Shown here: one piece after another, positions 25,017 to 34,767 of the stretch
Position numbering within the stretch: position 1 is the first letter of the stretch
Layout: the number at the start of each line of letters is the position of its first letter
Source of the DNA: Staphylococcus sp. CAG:324
GTDB taxonomy: Bacteria > Bacillota_I > Bacilli_A > ML615J-28 > CAG-313
Reading direction: 5' to 3'
Length of the DNA stretch: 64,000 nucleotides
Assembly (NCBI GenBank): GCA_000433035.1
Contig: FR890813.1
Coordinates: forward strand, 13,185 to 77,184
Made by a program: the position numbers and the translations under genes
Notes under the pieces: model-generated
The model's input: the letters and a program-made list of their open reading frames with translations, nothing else
What the model was told of the DNA's origin: nothing
Databases searched by the model: none

Positions 25017-25890
25017 GTTGTTGAATTTGAAATTTTTTTAACATTCTTTTGTTCACTTTCATTGTTTTATGATTATGACGAATATCATTGATGGTTTTTT
25101 TAACTTTCTTTTCTAAATAACTAGCTAATTCCTGAGTCGTATAACGCATACATATTTCACTAGGCATTACTTCAACAATCTTAATATATACTGGGGTAAA
25201 AACAAAAGGAATACTTAGTCTTTTTCGATATGATCCATCAATGGCACACATCACCAATAAAGCATCTGTTTTATGCATAATTTTAAATGAACCTGCTTTA
25301 AAATGATGCATACCTATTCCTCTAGATCTTGTTCCTTCTGGAAAAATAAAAAAATTAACCCCACTTTTTACTTCCTTTATAATAGTAATCATTGACTTCA
25401 TTGCACTACGATCATCACTACGATCAATTGATACGCCTCCTAAAGCTTTTGCCATTCCCGATGCTAATTGCAATTTTGAAATTGACTCTTTGTACATTGT
25501 CGCATGAGGAAACTGATGCAAAACTGTGTAATAAATTAGTGGATCAATATAACTTTGATGATTAGAATAAAAAACTAAAGTTTTATTGGGGCTTATAGTA
25601 TCTAATCCCTCAATTTTTATCCTAATTCCCAACCAAAAACAAGAAAATCTTGAGATATCAACCATAAAACGCCATCTTTTTTTATCATGAGGATTATACG
25701 TTTTTGCAAAATGATTACCAACAATGGGTAGTAAACTAACAATAAGTAGACAAAATAAAAATATAATCACTAAAAAAATCAAAATTGTATAAAGAATGGT
25801 AAAACCAATTGAATAATCATTTAAAATAAAAATTATTGGACATAAAATTAAACTTCCAAAACCGATAATCAAAGACAATATAAAAATCAT
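24997..25890 (-). CDS. plsC: 1-acyl-sn-glycerol-3-phosphate acyltransferase
   Basis: A 297-residue membrane-associated enzyme that acylates lysophosphatidic acid to phosphatidic acid. Two hydrophobic segments occupy residues 1-25 and 30-58, longer than in the usual 200-250-residue PlsC. The catalytic NHQSYIDPL gives H-x4-D, and the substrate motif is FPEGTRSR. A basic C-terminus (KKVKKTINDIRHNHKTMKVNKRM) would favour acidic membrane. It overlaps folA by four bases and is the last gene of the thyA-folA-plsC operon, a grouping with no obvious metabolic reason. Confidence 0.9.
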   Translation of the reverse strand: MIFILSLIIGFGSLILCPIIFILNDYSIGFTILYTILIFLVIIFLFCLLIVSLLPIVGNHFAKTYNPHDKKRWRFMVDISRFSCFWLGIRIKIEGLDTISPNKTLVFYSNHQSYIDPLIYYTVLHQFPHATMYKESISKLQLASGMAKALGGVSIDRSDDRSAMKSMITIIKEVKSGVNFFIFPEGTRSRGIGMHHFKAGSFKIMHKTDALLVMCAIDGSYRKRLSIPFVFTPVYIKIVEVMPSEICMRYTTQELASYLEKKVKKTINDIRHNHKTMKVNKRMLKKFQIQQQNEDVF

Positions 25891-26360
25891 TTTTTGATCC
25901 TCTCATAAACTTCAAAAGTTAAATTATCTTTTTTTTCTCTACTTAGTAATTTAAATTCCGCAAAATTTATGTTTGGAAAAAAAATATTTCCTATATGCTT
26001 ACCGCTTACTCTTGTTAAATATAATCTTTCCACTTTTGAAAGCAAATTTTCATAGACCATCTTGCCCCCAATTACAAATAACTCTTTGTCGCTATAACTT
26101 TCAATTAATGCATCTAAATCTTTCACAACAATTCCACCAAGTGGTAATTGCGTTTCATACGTTAGAACATAATTTTCCCTTTTAGGAAGGGGCTTACCCA
26201 ATCGATTAATAATTGAAAGATAAGTATTATATCCCATAAGTACGGCTTTACCTGTAGTTACTTTTTTAAAATACTTCAAATCATTTGGTTCGTACCAAGG
26301 CAATTCATTATTATTGCCAATCAAAAAATTATCATCTACTGCTACAATTAAAGATAACAT
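25887..26360 (-). CDS. folA: Dihydrofolate reductase
   Basis: A 157-residue NADPH-dependent enzyme that regenerates tetrahydrofolate. [22 protein letters not shown] gives the substrate-loop opening, and the catalytic acid is the Asp in PNDLKYFKK. TTGKAVLMGYNTY is the cofactor-binding segment and LFVIGGKMVYE the conserved GG region. Its start overlaps the thyA stop by one base (TAATG), the common thyA-folA arrangement: ThyA makes dihydrofolate that this enzyme reduces. Confidence 0.94.
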   Translation of the reverse strand: MLSLIVAVDDNFLIGNNNELPWYEPNDLKYFKKVTTGKAVLMGYNTYLSIINRLGKPLPKRENYVLTYETQLPLGGIVVKDLDALIESYSDKELFVIGGKMVYENLLSKVERLYLTRVSGKHIGNIFFPNINFAEFKLLSREKKDNLTFEVYERIKK

Positions 26361-27238
26361 TATATAGCCACCTTTCCCTTTATCCCTTTATGTGGATTAT
26401 AATCAATGAGTTCAAAATCCTCATAAACAAAATCTTCAATATTCTCAGTTTCTCTATTGATTTTCATTTTAGGTAATTCTCTTGGTTTTCTTGCCAATTG
26501 TTTTTTGATTTGTTCTAAATGATTATTATAAATATGAACATCACCTAATGTATGAATAAAACTGCCAAGTTCTAAATTACATACTTTTGCAACCATCATT
26601 GTTAAAAGTGCATACGAAGCAATGTTAAAAGGAACTCCTAAAAATAAATCAGCAGAGCGTTGATACAACATACAAGATAATTTCCCCTCATTGACATAAA
26701 ATTGAAACAATGAATGACAAGGGGGTAAGGCCATTTGATCAATTTCTAAGGGATTCCATGCGCAAACGATTAAGCGTCTTGAATCTGGATTATTTTTTAT
26801 GTCTAAAATAACATTCTTAAGTTGATCAATAGAGTATTTATCAATTCCAAAATGACGCCACTGTTTTCCATATACGGGACCTAAATCACCATATTTTTTG
26901 GCAAATAATTCATCATTTTTAATTTTATCAATAAACTCTTCAAGTGTTTCTCCTAAATACTCACAACTATTTTTATACTTTTCATAAGGCCATTCGTTCC
27001 ATATACGAACATCATGATCAACAAGATATTTTATATTGGTATCACCTTTAATAAACCATAATAGTTCATATATGATTGATTTCAAATGTACTTTCTTAGT
27101 AGTCAAAAGGGGAAAACCATCATTTAAGTCAAATCGCATTTGAGCGCCAAAATAAGAAATGGTTCCTGTTCCTGTACGATCGTTTTTTTGGTGTCCTTCA
27201 GTCAAAACTTTTTCGCATAATTCTAGATATTGTTTCAT
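26360..27238 (-). CDS. thyA: Thymidylate synthase
   Basis: A 292-residue enzyme converting dUMP and methylene-tetrahydrofolate to dTMP and dihydrofolate. The catalytic cysteine lies in [13 protein letters not shown] and the phosphate-binding arginines in NDRTGTGT and the paired [10 protein letters not shown]. The folate-site [20 protein letters not shown] is complete. It is about 28 residues longer than the 264-residue E. coli enzyme, with extra sequence around 85-120 ([20 protein letters not shown]), as in lactobacilli. Start has AAGGAG. A TATAAT lies upstream with a weak -35, likely the operon promoter. Confidence 0.95.
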   Translation of the reverse strand: MKQYLELCEKVLTEGHQKNDRTGTGTISYFGAQMRFDLNDGFPLLTTKKVHLKSIIYELLWFIKGDTNIKYLVDHDVRIWNEWPYEKYKNSCEYLGETLEEFIDKIKNDELFAKKYGDLGPVYGKQWRHFGIDKYSIDQLKNVILDIKNNPDSRRLIVCAWNPLEIDQMALPPCHSLFQFYVNEGKLSCMLYQRSADLFLGVPFNIASYALLTMMVAKVCNLELGSFIHTLGDVHIYNNHLEQIKKQLARKPRELPKMKINRETENIEDFVYEDFELIDYNPHKGIKGKVAI

Positions 27239-27310
27239 CTCATACTCCTTATGTTTTTTTGTAATTATATCACAAAATATAGTTATTTTCGACTTATTAA
27301 CATAGTAAAT

Positions 27311-27697
27311 TTATCCCATTTCTCCAACTGCTTCTTTATATGATTGACTACGCTTTGAATTAGAGTGAATAAAAATAACTCTTTCACCAATGATTTCTAA
27401 TATCGATATTTTCTTTTTGAAAATTTGACTTTGGTCTGCAAAAGATACTTCCGTATCCTTCATTGCTACTCTTCCTTTTACCCCTACAATATCACCTTTT
27501 TGAGTATAGTCACATGTACTTTGAGCGACTCCATTCCAAAGTGTTATTTTAATAAAATCTGTCTCATAATTGCCATCCATATTTTTAAATGGTCTAGTTA
27601 CAGCTAATGTCAATGTTGCAACATTGACATCGTTTTCATAAGAACGTAAAATTGGCTTTTCAACAATCCTACCTATTAAAGTTACCTGATTTATCAT
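27311..27697 (-). CDS. ssb: Single-stranded DNA-binding protein
   Basis: A 128-residue OB-fold protein that coats single-stranded DNA. It starts MINQVTLIGRIVEKPILR, and continues with VATLTLAVTRPFKN, YETDFIKITLWNG and KGDIVGVKGRVAM, matching the SSB core. The usual acidic C-terminal tip (DDDIPF) is absent; the protein ends KEAVGEMG, so it may not recruit partners through that peptide and is perhaps a secondary SSB. The ATG at 27697 follows GGGAGGG; an earlier start at 27727 is rejected on spacing. A 250-base gap without a gene separates it from the germination operon. Confidence 0.85.
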   Translation of the reverse strand: MINQVTLIGRIVEKPILRSYENDVNVATLTLAVTRPFKNMDGNYETDFIKITLWNGVAQSTCDYTQKGDIVGVKGRVAMKDTEVSFADQSQIFKKKISILEIIGERVIFIHSNSKRSQSYKEAVGEMG

Positions 27698-27947
27698 ATT
27701 TTCCCTCCCTAAAAAATGATACATCAAGTATACAATAAAAATGCATTTTATTCAAATTCCCTATTTTTATTTTTTTGTAAGTTTTTTATACTATTTGAAA
27801 AATATTTAAAGTTTACCTATCCTTTTTTATCATCCATATTGTTTTTTCATTATATTTTTTAACTCATTGTCAAAAAGCATAATTTAGAGATTTTCTGGTA
27901 TTTTTTTAAAATTATTGTTAAAAATAAAAATATATGGAGATTTTAAT

Positions 27948-28946
27948 ATGAAGACAAACAAATTTCAATATTTATTTTTTAATTGTTTTTTATTAGTGGG
28001 GGCAGCTTCAATGGCTGTTTCTAATATTATGATGAGAAATTATACCAATAATGCCTATCTTGTTTATTTATTTTTACTTCCATTTATTTTACTAACCCCA
28101 TTTCTTCTTCCTAATTCTAAGCAATCACTAAAAATCTGTCTCAATAATACATTATTAAGAATCCTATTTCTTGCTTATCAATTAATTTTTAACTTTATTT
28201 TAATTATCGTATATTTAAAAATTACAAATGACTTTTACTATAGTTTAACTTCACCTACGATTATTCTAATCTTATTTCTTCTTGTTGCGGTATTTTTTTC
28301 TACTTATGGTGTTAAGAATATTTTTCATATTGGTTTTGTCATATCGCTTATTACTTCTTGTTTGATGCTTTTACCATCTATTAGTACTATAAAATATGAT
28401 TTTAATTTATTAAAAGATGCCGAAGTAGTAATTGACTCCTATTTACCACTCTTAGGATTTATTTTTATTTATTTGGATATTTTGATTACACCCATTTTTT
28501 TACCCAATCAAACCATTTTAAAAAAACATTATTTTATTTTATTTCTAATAGCAACAATCATAAATACCTTATTAATATTACAAAATTATCTTTTCTTTGA
28601 TTTTCAATATTTTATAATGACAAAATTTCCCTATATTACAAAATATTTGGTTTTCAGCAATTATCATCATTTTGAACATTTAGATTTATTATATTTAATT
28701 TTTATTACTATTTATTTTTTCTTTAGAATCAGTCTAAATATTGAATATTCAAGAATTTTTCTTAAAATAAAAAGAAAGAATTATTTAGTTTTTACTATTC
28801 CAATTTTTTTATTTATCTTAGTTTATATTTCACCAAACTTTAATATTACAATGATAGCAATCAATTGGATTATGTTTAGTTGCACAGTGACTATCTTTTT
28901 GTTCCTTATTTTATTTAAAATCATGTCAAGAAGGAGGAAAGAATGA
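27948..28946 (+). CDS. Spore germination protein, GerAB/endospore permease family
   Basis: A 332-residue polytopic membrane protein with about ten hydrophobic segments, of the APC-type GerAB family that forms the germinant-binding subunit in the spore inner membrane. Sequence conservation is low. The assignment rests on topology, length (B. subtilis GerAB has 365), and its place directly before a clear GerAA gene and a GerAC-like gene. The ATG at 27948 follows GGAG. It overlaps the next gene by four bases (ATGA). Order AB-AA-AC differs from the classical AA-AB-AC. Upstream a CATAATT resembles a SigG -10, but no matching -35 is seen. Confidence 0.72.
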   Translation: MKTNKFQYLFFNCFLLVGAASMAVSNIMMRNYTNNAYLVYLFLLPFILLTPFLLPNSKQSLKICLNNTLLRILFLAYQLIFNFILIIVYLKITNDFYYSLTSPTIILILFLLVAVFFSTYGVKNIFHIGFVISLITSCLMLLPSISTIKYDFNLLKDAEVVIDSYLPLLGFIFIYLDILITPIFLPNQTILKKHYFILFLIATIINTLLILQNYLFFDFQYFIMTKFPYITKYLVFSNYHHFEHLDLLYLIFITIYFFFRISLNIEYSRIFLKIKRKNYLVFTIPIFLFILVYISPNFNITMIAINWIMFSCTVTIFLFLILFKIMSRRRKE

Positions 28947-30313
28947 ATAAAAATATTGAAACTTTTATAAATACAATTAAAATAAATGATGATATTTGTA
29001 TTGCTAATGCTTCAATTCATCAACTAGAATATACCATTATTTATATGGTAGAATTGGTTGATATTAAGAAGTTTGATTTACAAGTTAAGCCTCTCATTAC
29101 TAAAGAAAGTTTTAATCATCTTAGCGATTTATTTGGAGGTCTTTGTAAAAATATTTCAGATATTTCTACCACTAATCTTGAATTTTTACTATATAGTGGA
29201 AAGATTTTGGTATTTTTTGACTCATATTTTTATTCCTTTGAATTTAGTAATAAACCAAAAAGATCTATTAGTACGAGCAAAATTGATCCAGAAGATCCTA
29301 TGGCTAGCCAAGATGGCCTAATTGAAGACTTAAATGTTAATTTGACTTTAATCAAAAGAAGATTAAAAACCAGTGATTTGCGCGTTAATAAATATCAGTT
29401 AGGTCTCATTTCAAAAACAGAATGTGCAATTTTATACCTACAATCATCCTATGATAAATATAGTCTTGAACTTGTTTTGAGTAAATTACGAACCATGAAA
29501 AATGAAATTGTGACCTCAATTGATGATATTAATATTTTGTACGATAACAATTCTTTATTACCTCAAATTTTTAATACAAGTTCACCTGAAATTATTGTTG
29601 ATTCTTTAGTCAATGGAAGAATTGTCATCCTCTTAGATAATACTCAAGTAGCAACTATTTTACCTGCTAATTTGTCAACCTTTACTGTATCTAAATCATA
29701 TGTAAATACACCTAGATTTTTTTCCATTTTTAATCATATTTTGATATCACTTTTTTTCTTTTTATCGCTTTTTATGATGGGCCTTTTTATTGCCATCATA
29801 AATTTTCATCCTAGTTGTCTTTCTATCCCCTTACTTGCAAATATGAAAATAACCGAAAGAGGAACAAATTGGCCAATGTTTTTTGAAGTTTTAATTGTAT
29901 ATTTACTTTTTGAATTTTACCGCTTTGCAACTAGTAGATCGACAAGTAATTATATTCAAAATATTATTATAATACTCGGTGGATTATTTATAGGTCAAAA
30001 TGCTATTGAATCTGGCACTATTGGTGCAATTGTTCTTTTTATGACTTCAATCTCATATATTGCCGTATTTGCAGTAACAAGTAATGTGTATTTGATAACT
30101 TCAATTAACATCTTAAGATTATTTATTTTAATCATGTCTTATGCGATGGGAATTCTTGGTTTTCTGCTTTCTTCGATTATTACTATTTTTTATTTATATA
30201 AACAACACAATAATTCAAATTACTATTTATACCCCTTTATACCATTTAACAAAAAAGACTTTTTAAAATTTTTTGCCCCATCTAAAACGAAAGAAACGAA
30301 GGTGACAAAATGA
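28943..30313 (+). CDS. Spore germination protein, GerAA family
   Basis: A 456-residue membrane protein of the GerA family, the subunit that oligomerises into the germinant receptor channel. The soluble N-terminal domain (1-255) carries DGLIEDLNVNLTLIKRRLK followed by SDL, the family signature, and SLVNGRIVILLDN. The C-terminal half has about five membrane helices (258-285, 310-330, 340-365, 375-400, 400-430). KITERGTNWPMFFEVL and GGLFIGQNAIESGTIGA are also typical. It is shorter than B. subtilis GerAA (482). Start has AGGAGG; both ends overlap neighbours by ATGA, so all three genes are translationally coupled. Confidence 0.88.
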   Translation: MNKNIETFINTIKINDDICIANASIHQLEYTIIYMVELVDIKKFDLQVKPLITKESFNHLSDLFGGLCKNISDISTTNLEFLLYSGKILVFFDSYFYSFEFSNKPKRSISTSKIDPEDPMASQDGLIEDLNVNLTLIKRRLKTSDLRVNKYQLGLISKTECAILYLQSSYDKYSLELVLSKLRTMKNEIVTSIDDINILYDNNSLLPQIFNTSSPEIIVDSLVNGRIVILLDNTQVATILPANLSTFTVSKSYVNTPRFFSIFNHILISLFFFLSLFMMGLFIAIINFHPSCLSIPLLANMKITERGTNWPMFFEVLIVYLLFEFYRFATSRSTSNYIQNIIIILGGLFIGQNAIESGTIGAIVLFMTSISYIAVFAVTSNVYLITSINILRLFILIMSYAMGILGFLLSSIITIFYLYKQHNNSNYYLYPFIPFNKKDFLKFFAPSKTKETKVTK

Positions 30314-31350
30314 AAAAATTTATAATTACTTTAATTATAATTGTATCTTTTTTCCCTTTTTTCACCAAAAAAAATGATTACCAAGACATCAGCAAGGTTG
30401 TCTACATTAGTAGTATTGGTCTAGACTATGATGAAAAGACCAAAGAATATACCATTTATTATTATATTTTAAATAATTTTAATTTGACAGGTGCACAACT
30501 TTCTTCAAGCAATATAGATGATTTATCTTATATGGTCAAAATCAGCGATACTAATTTTGCTAGAGCCTTTAGTTCTATTAGAAAAAAAACAAATATTGGT
30601 ATTCATTATACACACTTAAAGACAGTTATTTTGTCTAATCATTTTGTAGGTCAAATTCCTATTCTTGATTTTTACAATTATATTAGAGATTTAAATCAAA
30701 TATATTTGAATTTTTATTTATTTACTACCGATTCAAAAATTGAAGATTTATATAATATTCAAAATTTCTCTGATGTTTCTGCATATCATACTATTCTTAT
30801 TAACCCTAGTTTAATCAAAACCTATAAATTAGTAACCTTTATCGATTTTGCTAAAGAGATTTTAAAACCCAATTATACTTTTCTAATTCCTCATATTTCT
30901 AGTGTTCCTGATACTTTTTCTAAACAAGACAAAGAATACTTATCTTTAGAGATGGATGGATATAGTATTTTACAAAATGATTATTCTATTAAAACTTATA
31001 TCACCAAAGAATATCAATCACTTCGTTGGTTAATCAATTTGCCTGATCAACATTTTCAAATTGATAAATATGAAATTTATCTTAAAGATGGTAAATATAA
31101 AATTAAAAACAAAAAAGATAAAATTATTATTTATTATAAATTATCCGCTGTTTTAAATCTAAATCCTGAAGACGAAAAATTAGTTGATGTTAAAGAAAAA
31201 CTAGAAAAGAAAATTGCAGATGACATTATGAAACTTATTTCCCTAACAAAAGAAGATAATATAGATATTTTTAATTTAAACTATTTAATATCACCTGATT
31301 CATTATCCGATAAAAAAATTGAAGTGGAAATTAATTTAAATTTAAATTAA
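30310..31350 (+). CDS. Spore germination protein, GerAC family, without lipobox cysteine
   Basis: A 346-residue protein with an N-terminal hydrophobic segment (residues 3-18) then a soluble extracytoplasmic domain. It aligns with GerAC through VVYISSIGLDYDEKTKEYTI, and SIRKKTNIGIHYTHLKTVIL in the middle. Classical GerAC proteins are lipoproteins with a GCWD motif at the mature end. Here that position reads FFPFFTKKNDY with no cysteine, so the protein is probably held by an uncleaved helix or works without lipidation. Start overlaps gerAA by four bases and has AAGGTG. Last gene of the operon, followed by a strong terminator. Confidence 0.82.
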   Translation: MKKFIITLIIIVSFFPFFTKKNDYQDISKVVYISSIGLDYDEKTKEYTIYYYILNNFNLTGAQLSSSNIDDLSYMVKISDTNFARAFSSIRKKTNIGIHYTHLKTVILSNHFVGQIPILDFYNYIRDLNQIYLNFYLFTTDSKIEDLYNIQNFSDVSAYHTILINPSLIKTYKLVTFIDFAKEILKPNYTFLIPHISSVPDTFSKQDKEYLSLEMDGYSILQNDYSIKTYITKEYQSLRWLINLPDQHFQIDKYEIYLKDGKYKIKNKKDKIIIYYKLSAVLNLNPEDEKLVDVKEKLEKKIADDIMKLISLTKEDNIDIFNLNYLISPDSLSDKKIEVEINLNLN

Positions 31351-31383
31351 AAATTCGCAAATTAAACTTGCGAATTTTTTTCT
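31351..31383. terminator. Bidirectional terminator after the germination operon
   Basis: AAATTCGCAA (31351-31360) pairs perfectly with TTGCGAATTT (31368-31377), loop of seven, then a T-run. It overlaps the stop codon of the convergent M16 peptidase gene. Confidence 0.85.
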
Positions 31384-32666
31384 TTTCTTGGAAAAATTGT
31401 AAAAGTTGCAACACTTTCTAGGTTAAAATATTTTCTTTGTTCTTTTACATCATCAATCGTTATCGCTTCTAATACTTCTATTGAATCAAATATTGTTAAA
31501 TTATCAAAATCTGCTTCTACCATTGAATTTGCAATATATTCTAAAGAATTAAAACGTCTAATCGCTCTAGATAAATATAATTTTTTAAATCTCTCAAAAT
31601 CTTTTATTTCAATATCATTATGTTTGATTTTATCAATGATTTCCTTTATCTTCTCTATAAAAATTTCTGGATTTTCTGAATCAACATTAATTAATAGATG
31701 TCCATATGTCAAATCATAATATAATGCATATTCAAAACTATTATTGATAATATTCCTATTCATCATCTCTTCATAATATAATGAAGACTCATCAAAATAA
31801 ATATCTATTAAAATTTCCAAAGATGTAAATTTTCTCAAAAAATCTTTAGGTTGATTCTTTTCACTAGGAAACTTTAAACCAACAGAAACTTTAGGTGAAG
31901 TTACATTCATATCAATAAAGCTATTTTTCTGATTTACCGTTTCATCTTCTAAATGATATTTTCTTTCAATACTAGTAGGCTTGGGAAACTCTTTTTTTGA
32001 TTGATTCTCCTTAATTAGTTTTAAAATTTCATCTTTATCAAACTTTCCAACAATAACCAAAACCATATTACTAGGATGATAGAAAGTATTATAACATGTA
32101 TAAAGCAAATCTTCATTAATTTCCTTTATGGATTCAACAGTTCCACCAATTTCATTTCTTATATTATTTTGTTTATATAGTGCTTTTAATATACCATAAT
32201 ATTGAATATTTTGTGGTTGATCTAAATACATTAATAATTCTTGTTCAATAATTCCTCTTTCTCTTTCAATACCATCTTTATTAAAATATGGTTTTTGAAC
32301 AAAATTTAACAAAAGTTCTATATTTTCCTTGACATCTGAAGTTGTCGAAAATAAATAGGCAGTTTGATAATTAGTAGTAAAAGCATTCACATCTGCTCCT
32401 AATGAAGCAAAAATATTAGAGGCATCCGTACCATCTTCATTTTCAAATAATTTATGTTCCAAAAAATGAGCAATTCCTTCAGGAGTTTTCAAATAATCCT
32501 TTTGACCAAGTGGAATAAATTCAATATCACGTGAACCATATTTAGTAGAAAAAATAGCATATGTTTTATGAAACTCATTTTTAGGCATCAAGTAGACTTT
32601 TAAACCATTATCTAATATTTCAAGATAGTATTTTTCTTGAAGTTTTTTGTTTTCAAATATTTTCAT
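31362..32666 (-). CDS. M16 family zinc peptidase (YmfH-like, catalytic subunit)
   Basis: A 434-residue insulinase-type peptidase. The inverted zinc motif HFLEH lies in EGIAHFLEHKLFENEDG near residue 66, and the downstream ligand Glu in RERGIIEQELLMY near 143. The C-terminal half is the second, inactive-type M16 domain. In B. subtilis the ymfF-ymfH pair has the same arrangement. Its start overlaps the upstream partner by four bases. Cytoplasmic, no signal peptide. Substrate unknown; related pairs process peptides, including bacteriocin precursors, but no precursor is nearby. Confidence 0.87.
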   Translation of the reverse strand: MKIFENKKLQEKYYLEILDNGLKVYLMPKNEFHKTYAIFSTKYGSRDIEFIPLGQKDYLKTPEGIAHFLEHKLFENEDGTDASNIFASLGADVNAFTTNYQTAYLFSTTSDVKENIELLLNFVQKPYFNKDGIERERGIIEQELLMYLDQPQNIQYYGILKALYKQNNIRNEIGGTVESIKEINEDLLYTCYNTFYHPSNMVLVIVGKFDKDEILKLIKENQSKKEFPKPTSIERKYHLEDETVNQKNSFIDMNVTSPKVSVGLKFPSEKNQPKDFLRKFTSLEILIDIYFDESSLYYEEMMNRNIINNSFEYALYYDLTYGHLLINVDSENPEIFIEKIKEIIDKIKHNDIEIKDFERFKKLYLSRAIRRFNSLEYIANSMVEADFDNLTIFDSIEVLEAITIDDVKEQRKYFNLESVATFTIFPRKEKNSQV

Positions 32667-33913
32667 AGTGTCCCCTCTAACATAAATATTGTATCCAGTT
32701 TTAAACTTTTAGCTGCTCTCATAATCTCATCTTTAGTAATTTTTTCAATGCTAGCAGCCTTTTCCTCTGGAGATTTTTCCTTCAAATCCGATACTTCTTT
32801 TATTATTGCTGATGCACCATATGATGGTTGATCCGCTAATTTATATTGAGCATTAATTAACATCTTTTTTGTTAATTTCATTGTATCATCATCAATTATT
32901 CCATTTTGATAATCTTCAATTATTTTATTGACTATATCTTTAAATTTAGAAAATTGATCAGCACTTATTCCAGCATGAATAACAAAAGTTCCTTTTCGTG
33001 AATTATAGTCACTGCTAATTGAATATGCTAAACTATGTTTCTCTCTAACTTCTTGAAAAAGGGTCGAATGAAAAAATCCCCCCAACATATGATTAAGTAA
33101 AAACATACCATTGTATAATTCATCATTTTCTCTAATTTCACTACGATACCCCATTAAAACAATGGATTGTTTATTTGCTTGTTTTTCAATAATCTCGTTA
33201 ACTTTTTCTATTTGTTTAGTTTCCAAATCCAAAAAATTTAATTCTTCTTTTTGATAAGTGTTAAAACTAATTTTATCAAAAGCAGTTTTAACCGTATTCA
33301 AATCAATATCACCAATAACGTAAAAAACCTTCTTAGCCATCATCAATTTTTTATATTCTTCTTTTACATTATCCAATTTTACTTTTTTAGCCTCTTCATA
33401 TGACGAAGCAACGGAATATTTACAAGTCTCGTTAGGATACATAATATCAACAAATTTCAATGTTGCATATTGGTTTTTATTATCATAAACTCTTTCAATA
33501 TCTTCAATTAGCAATGATTTTTCTAAAGCAAAATATTCTTCATTAAAATATGGCAAATTAATAGCATCATTCAGTAAATCGACTGCTTCTTGAAATAGAT
33601 TTTCTTCACAATTTTCTAAAAATTTATCATTAATAGAACGAATAATAAAATTCATATTATTTACTAATCCGATTCTACTAAAGCCTACATATAAACTCAT
33701 ACCATATAAATCTTCTAAATGATGACTAAATTTTTGTTCTGATGGATATTTTTGATTATATTTCATTAAAATATTTGAAAGAATTGAATTTTCAACTAAT
33801 CCTTTTTTATCTAATGGTCTAAAAAAATATGCCCCAATCGTAAAAGTCTTAAATTTTTTATTTGGTATGTGATAAAGCGTATAACCATTCATTTCTATTT
33901 TATTTATTTTCAT
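32663..33913 (-). CDS. M16 family peptidase homologue lacking the zinc motif (YmfF-like partner)
   Basis: A 416-residue M16 protein. The region that should hold HxxEH reads KFSHHLEDLYG, without the zinc site, so it cannot be catalytic alone. It keeps the C-terminal Arg/Tyr element in LFQEVREKHSLAYSI, which positions substrate in the M16 clam-shell. The zinc motif in the downstream gene and the Arg/Tyr here imply a heterodimer with a shared site. Start has TTGGAGG eight bases upstream. Confidence 0.85.
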   Translation of the reverse strand: MKINKIEMNGYTLYHIPNKKFKTFTIGAYFFRPLDKKGLVENSILSNILMKYNQKYPSEQKFSHHLEDLYGMSLYVGFSRIGLVNNMNFIIRSINDKFLENCEENLFQEAVDLLNDAINLPYFNEEYFALEKSLLIEDIERVYDNKNQYATLKFVDIMYPNETCKYSVASSYEEAKKVKLDNVKEEYKKLMMAKKVFYVIGDIDLNTVKTAFDKISFNTYQKEELNFLDLETKQIEKVNEIIEKQANKQSIVLMGYRSEIRENDELYNGMFLLNHMLGGFFHSTLFQEVREKHSLAYSISSDYNSRKGTFVIHAGISADQFSKFKDIVNKIIEDYQNGIIDDDTMKLTKKMLINAQYKLADQPSYGASAIIKEVSDLKEKSPEEKAASIEKITKDEIMRAAKSLKLDTIFMLEGTL

Positions 33914-34007
33914 ATCATTACCTCCAAAAAGGTCATTTTTATTATAACCAAAAAATTACGTAATAAACGATTTAATCAATTATTCATAAAAAACAAAAGA
34001 TGTTTGA

Positions 34008-34038
34008 TAAAATAAACCACTTGGAAAACCAAGTGGTC
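34008..34038 (-). terminator. Terminator of the ylmE-sepF-ylmH-ileS-deoC-deoD operon
   Basis: ACCACTTGG (34016-34024), loop of four A, CCAAGTGGT (34029-34037); on the minus strand followed by TTTATTTT. Confidence 0.8.
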
Positions 34039-34041
34039 TTT

Positions 34042-34758
34042 CTATTTTGCTAAATTCAAAGCTATTTCAATCATTTGATGAAAAGCCGTTTGTCTTTGTT
34101 CAGATGTAGTTTCCTCATGAGTAACAAGCGAATCGGATATTGTTAAAATGCAAGCTGCTTCTTTTCCAAGCACCCTAGCATTATGAAATAACGCAAAAGA
34201 TTCCATTTCAACACAAACACATCCTAAATCTTCATACATATGTTTTACGATGGATGGTCCTTCTCGATAAAAGATATCTGAAGAATGAATCCGTTTATAT
34301 TGAGTTTTAATATTTAAATCTTTTGCAATCTGCATAATTTCTTCCGATAAATTTTGACTAGATGCTAAAATATCATTGGTTTCTCCATTTTGAGTTTTCG
34401 CAAAAGATGATTCACTATAAGCATCCTTTACAACTATAACATCAAATAACTTTAAAGAGGGATCATACGCACCTGCAGAACCAATTCTTATTATCTTTTC
34501 TACACCATAAAATTTAAAAAGTTCATATGAATATATTCCAATACTAGGCATTCCCATCCCAGAACCCATTACAGATATTTTATGGCCTTTATAAGTTCCA
34601 GTAAAACCATACATACCGCGAACTTTATTGAAACATTCAACATCATCTAAATAAGTTTTAGCAATATATTCTGCTCTAAGCGGATCACCAGGCATCAAAA
34701 CAATTTTTGCTATTTTTCCTTCTTCACATACTTCTATATGCGGGGTTTTTTTCAACAT
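34042..34758 (-). CDS. deoD: Purine-nucleoside phosphorylase (DeoD type)
   Basis: A 238-residue hexameric-type phosphorylase that cleaves purine (deoxy)nucleosides to base and sugar 1-phosphate. Phosphate-binding MPGDPLRAEYIA near residue 22 and GSGMGMPSIGIYSYEL near 65 are present. IRIGSAGAYD and the late substrate motif VCVEMESFALF (Glu-Met-Glu for ribose) and TISDSL with the catalytic Asp are also in place. Nine bases after deoC with GGAGG upstream; last gene of the operon. Confidence 0.95.
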   Translation of the reverse strand: MLKKTPHIEVCEEGKIAKIVLMPGDPLRAEYIAKTYLDDVECFNKVRGMYGFTGTYKGHKISVMGSGMGMPSIGIYSYELFKFYGVEKIIRIGSAGAYDPSLKLFDVIVVKDAYSESSFAKTQNGETNDILASSQNLSEEIMQIAKDLNIKTQYKRIHSSDIFYREGPSIVKHMYEDLGCVCVEMESFALFHNARVLGKEAACILTISDSLVTHEETTSEQRQTAFHQMIEIALNLAK

Positions 34759-34767
34759 TTTTCCCTC

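Noticed and set aside
27870..27947. SigG promoter for the germination operon
   Set aside because: CATAATT resembles the -10, but no -35 element is found at 17-18 bases.
28943..30313. UGA read as tryptophan (Mycoplasma-type code)
   Set aside because: gerAB and gerAA end with TGA inside ATGA start-stop overlaps, and proteins have their normal lengths with TGA as stop.
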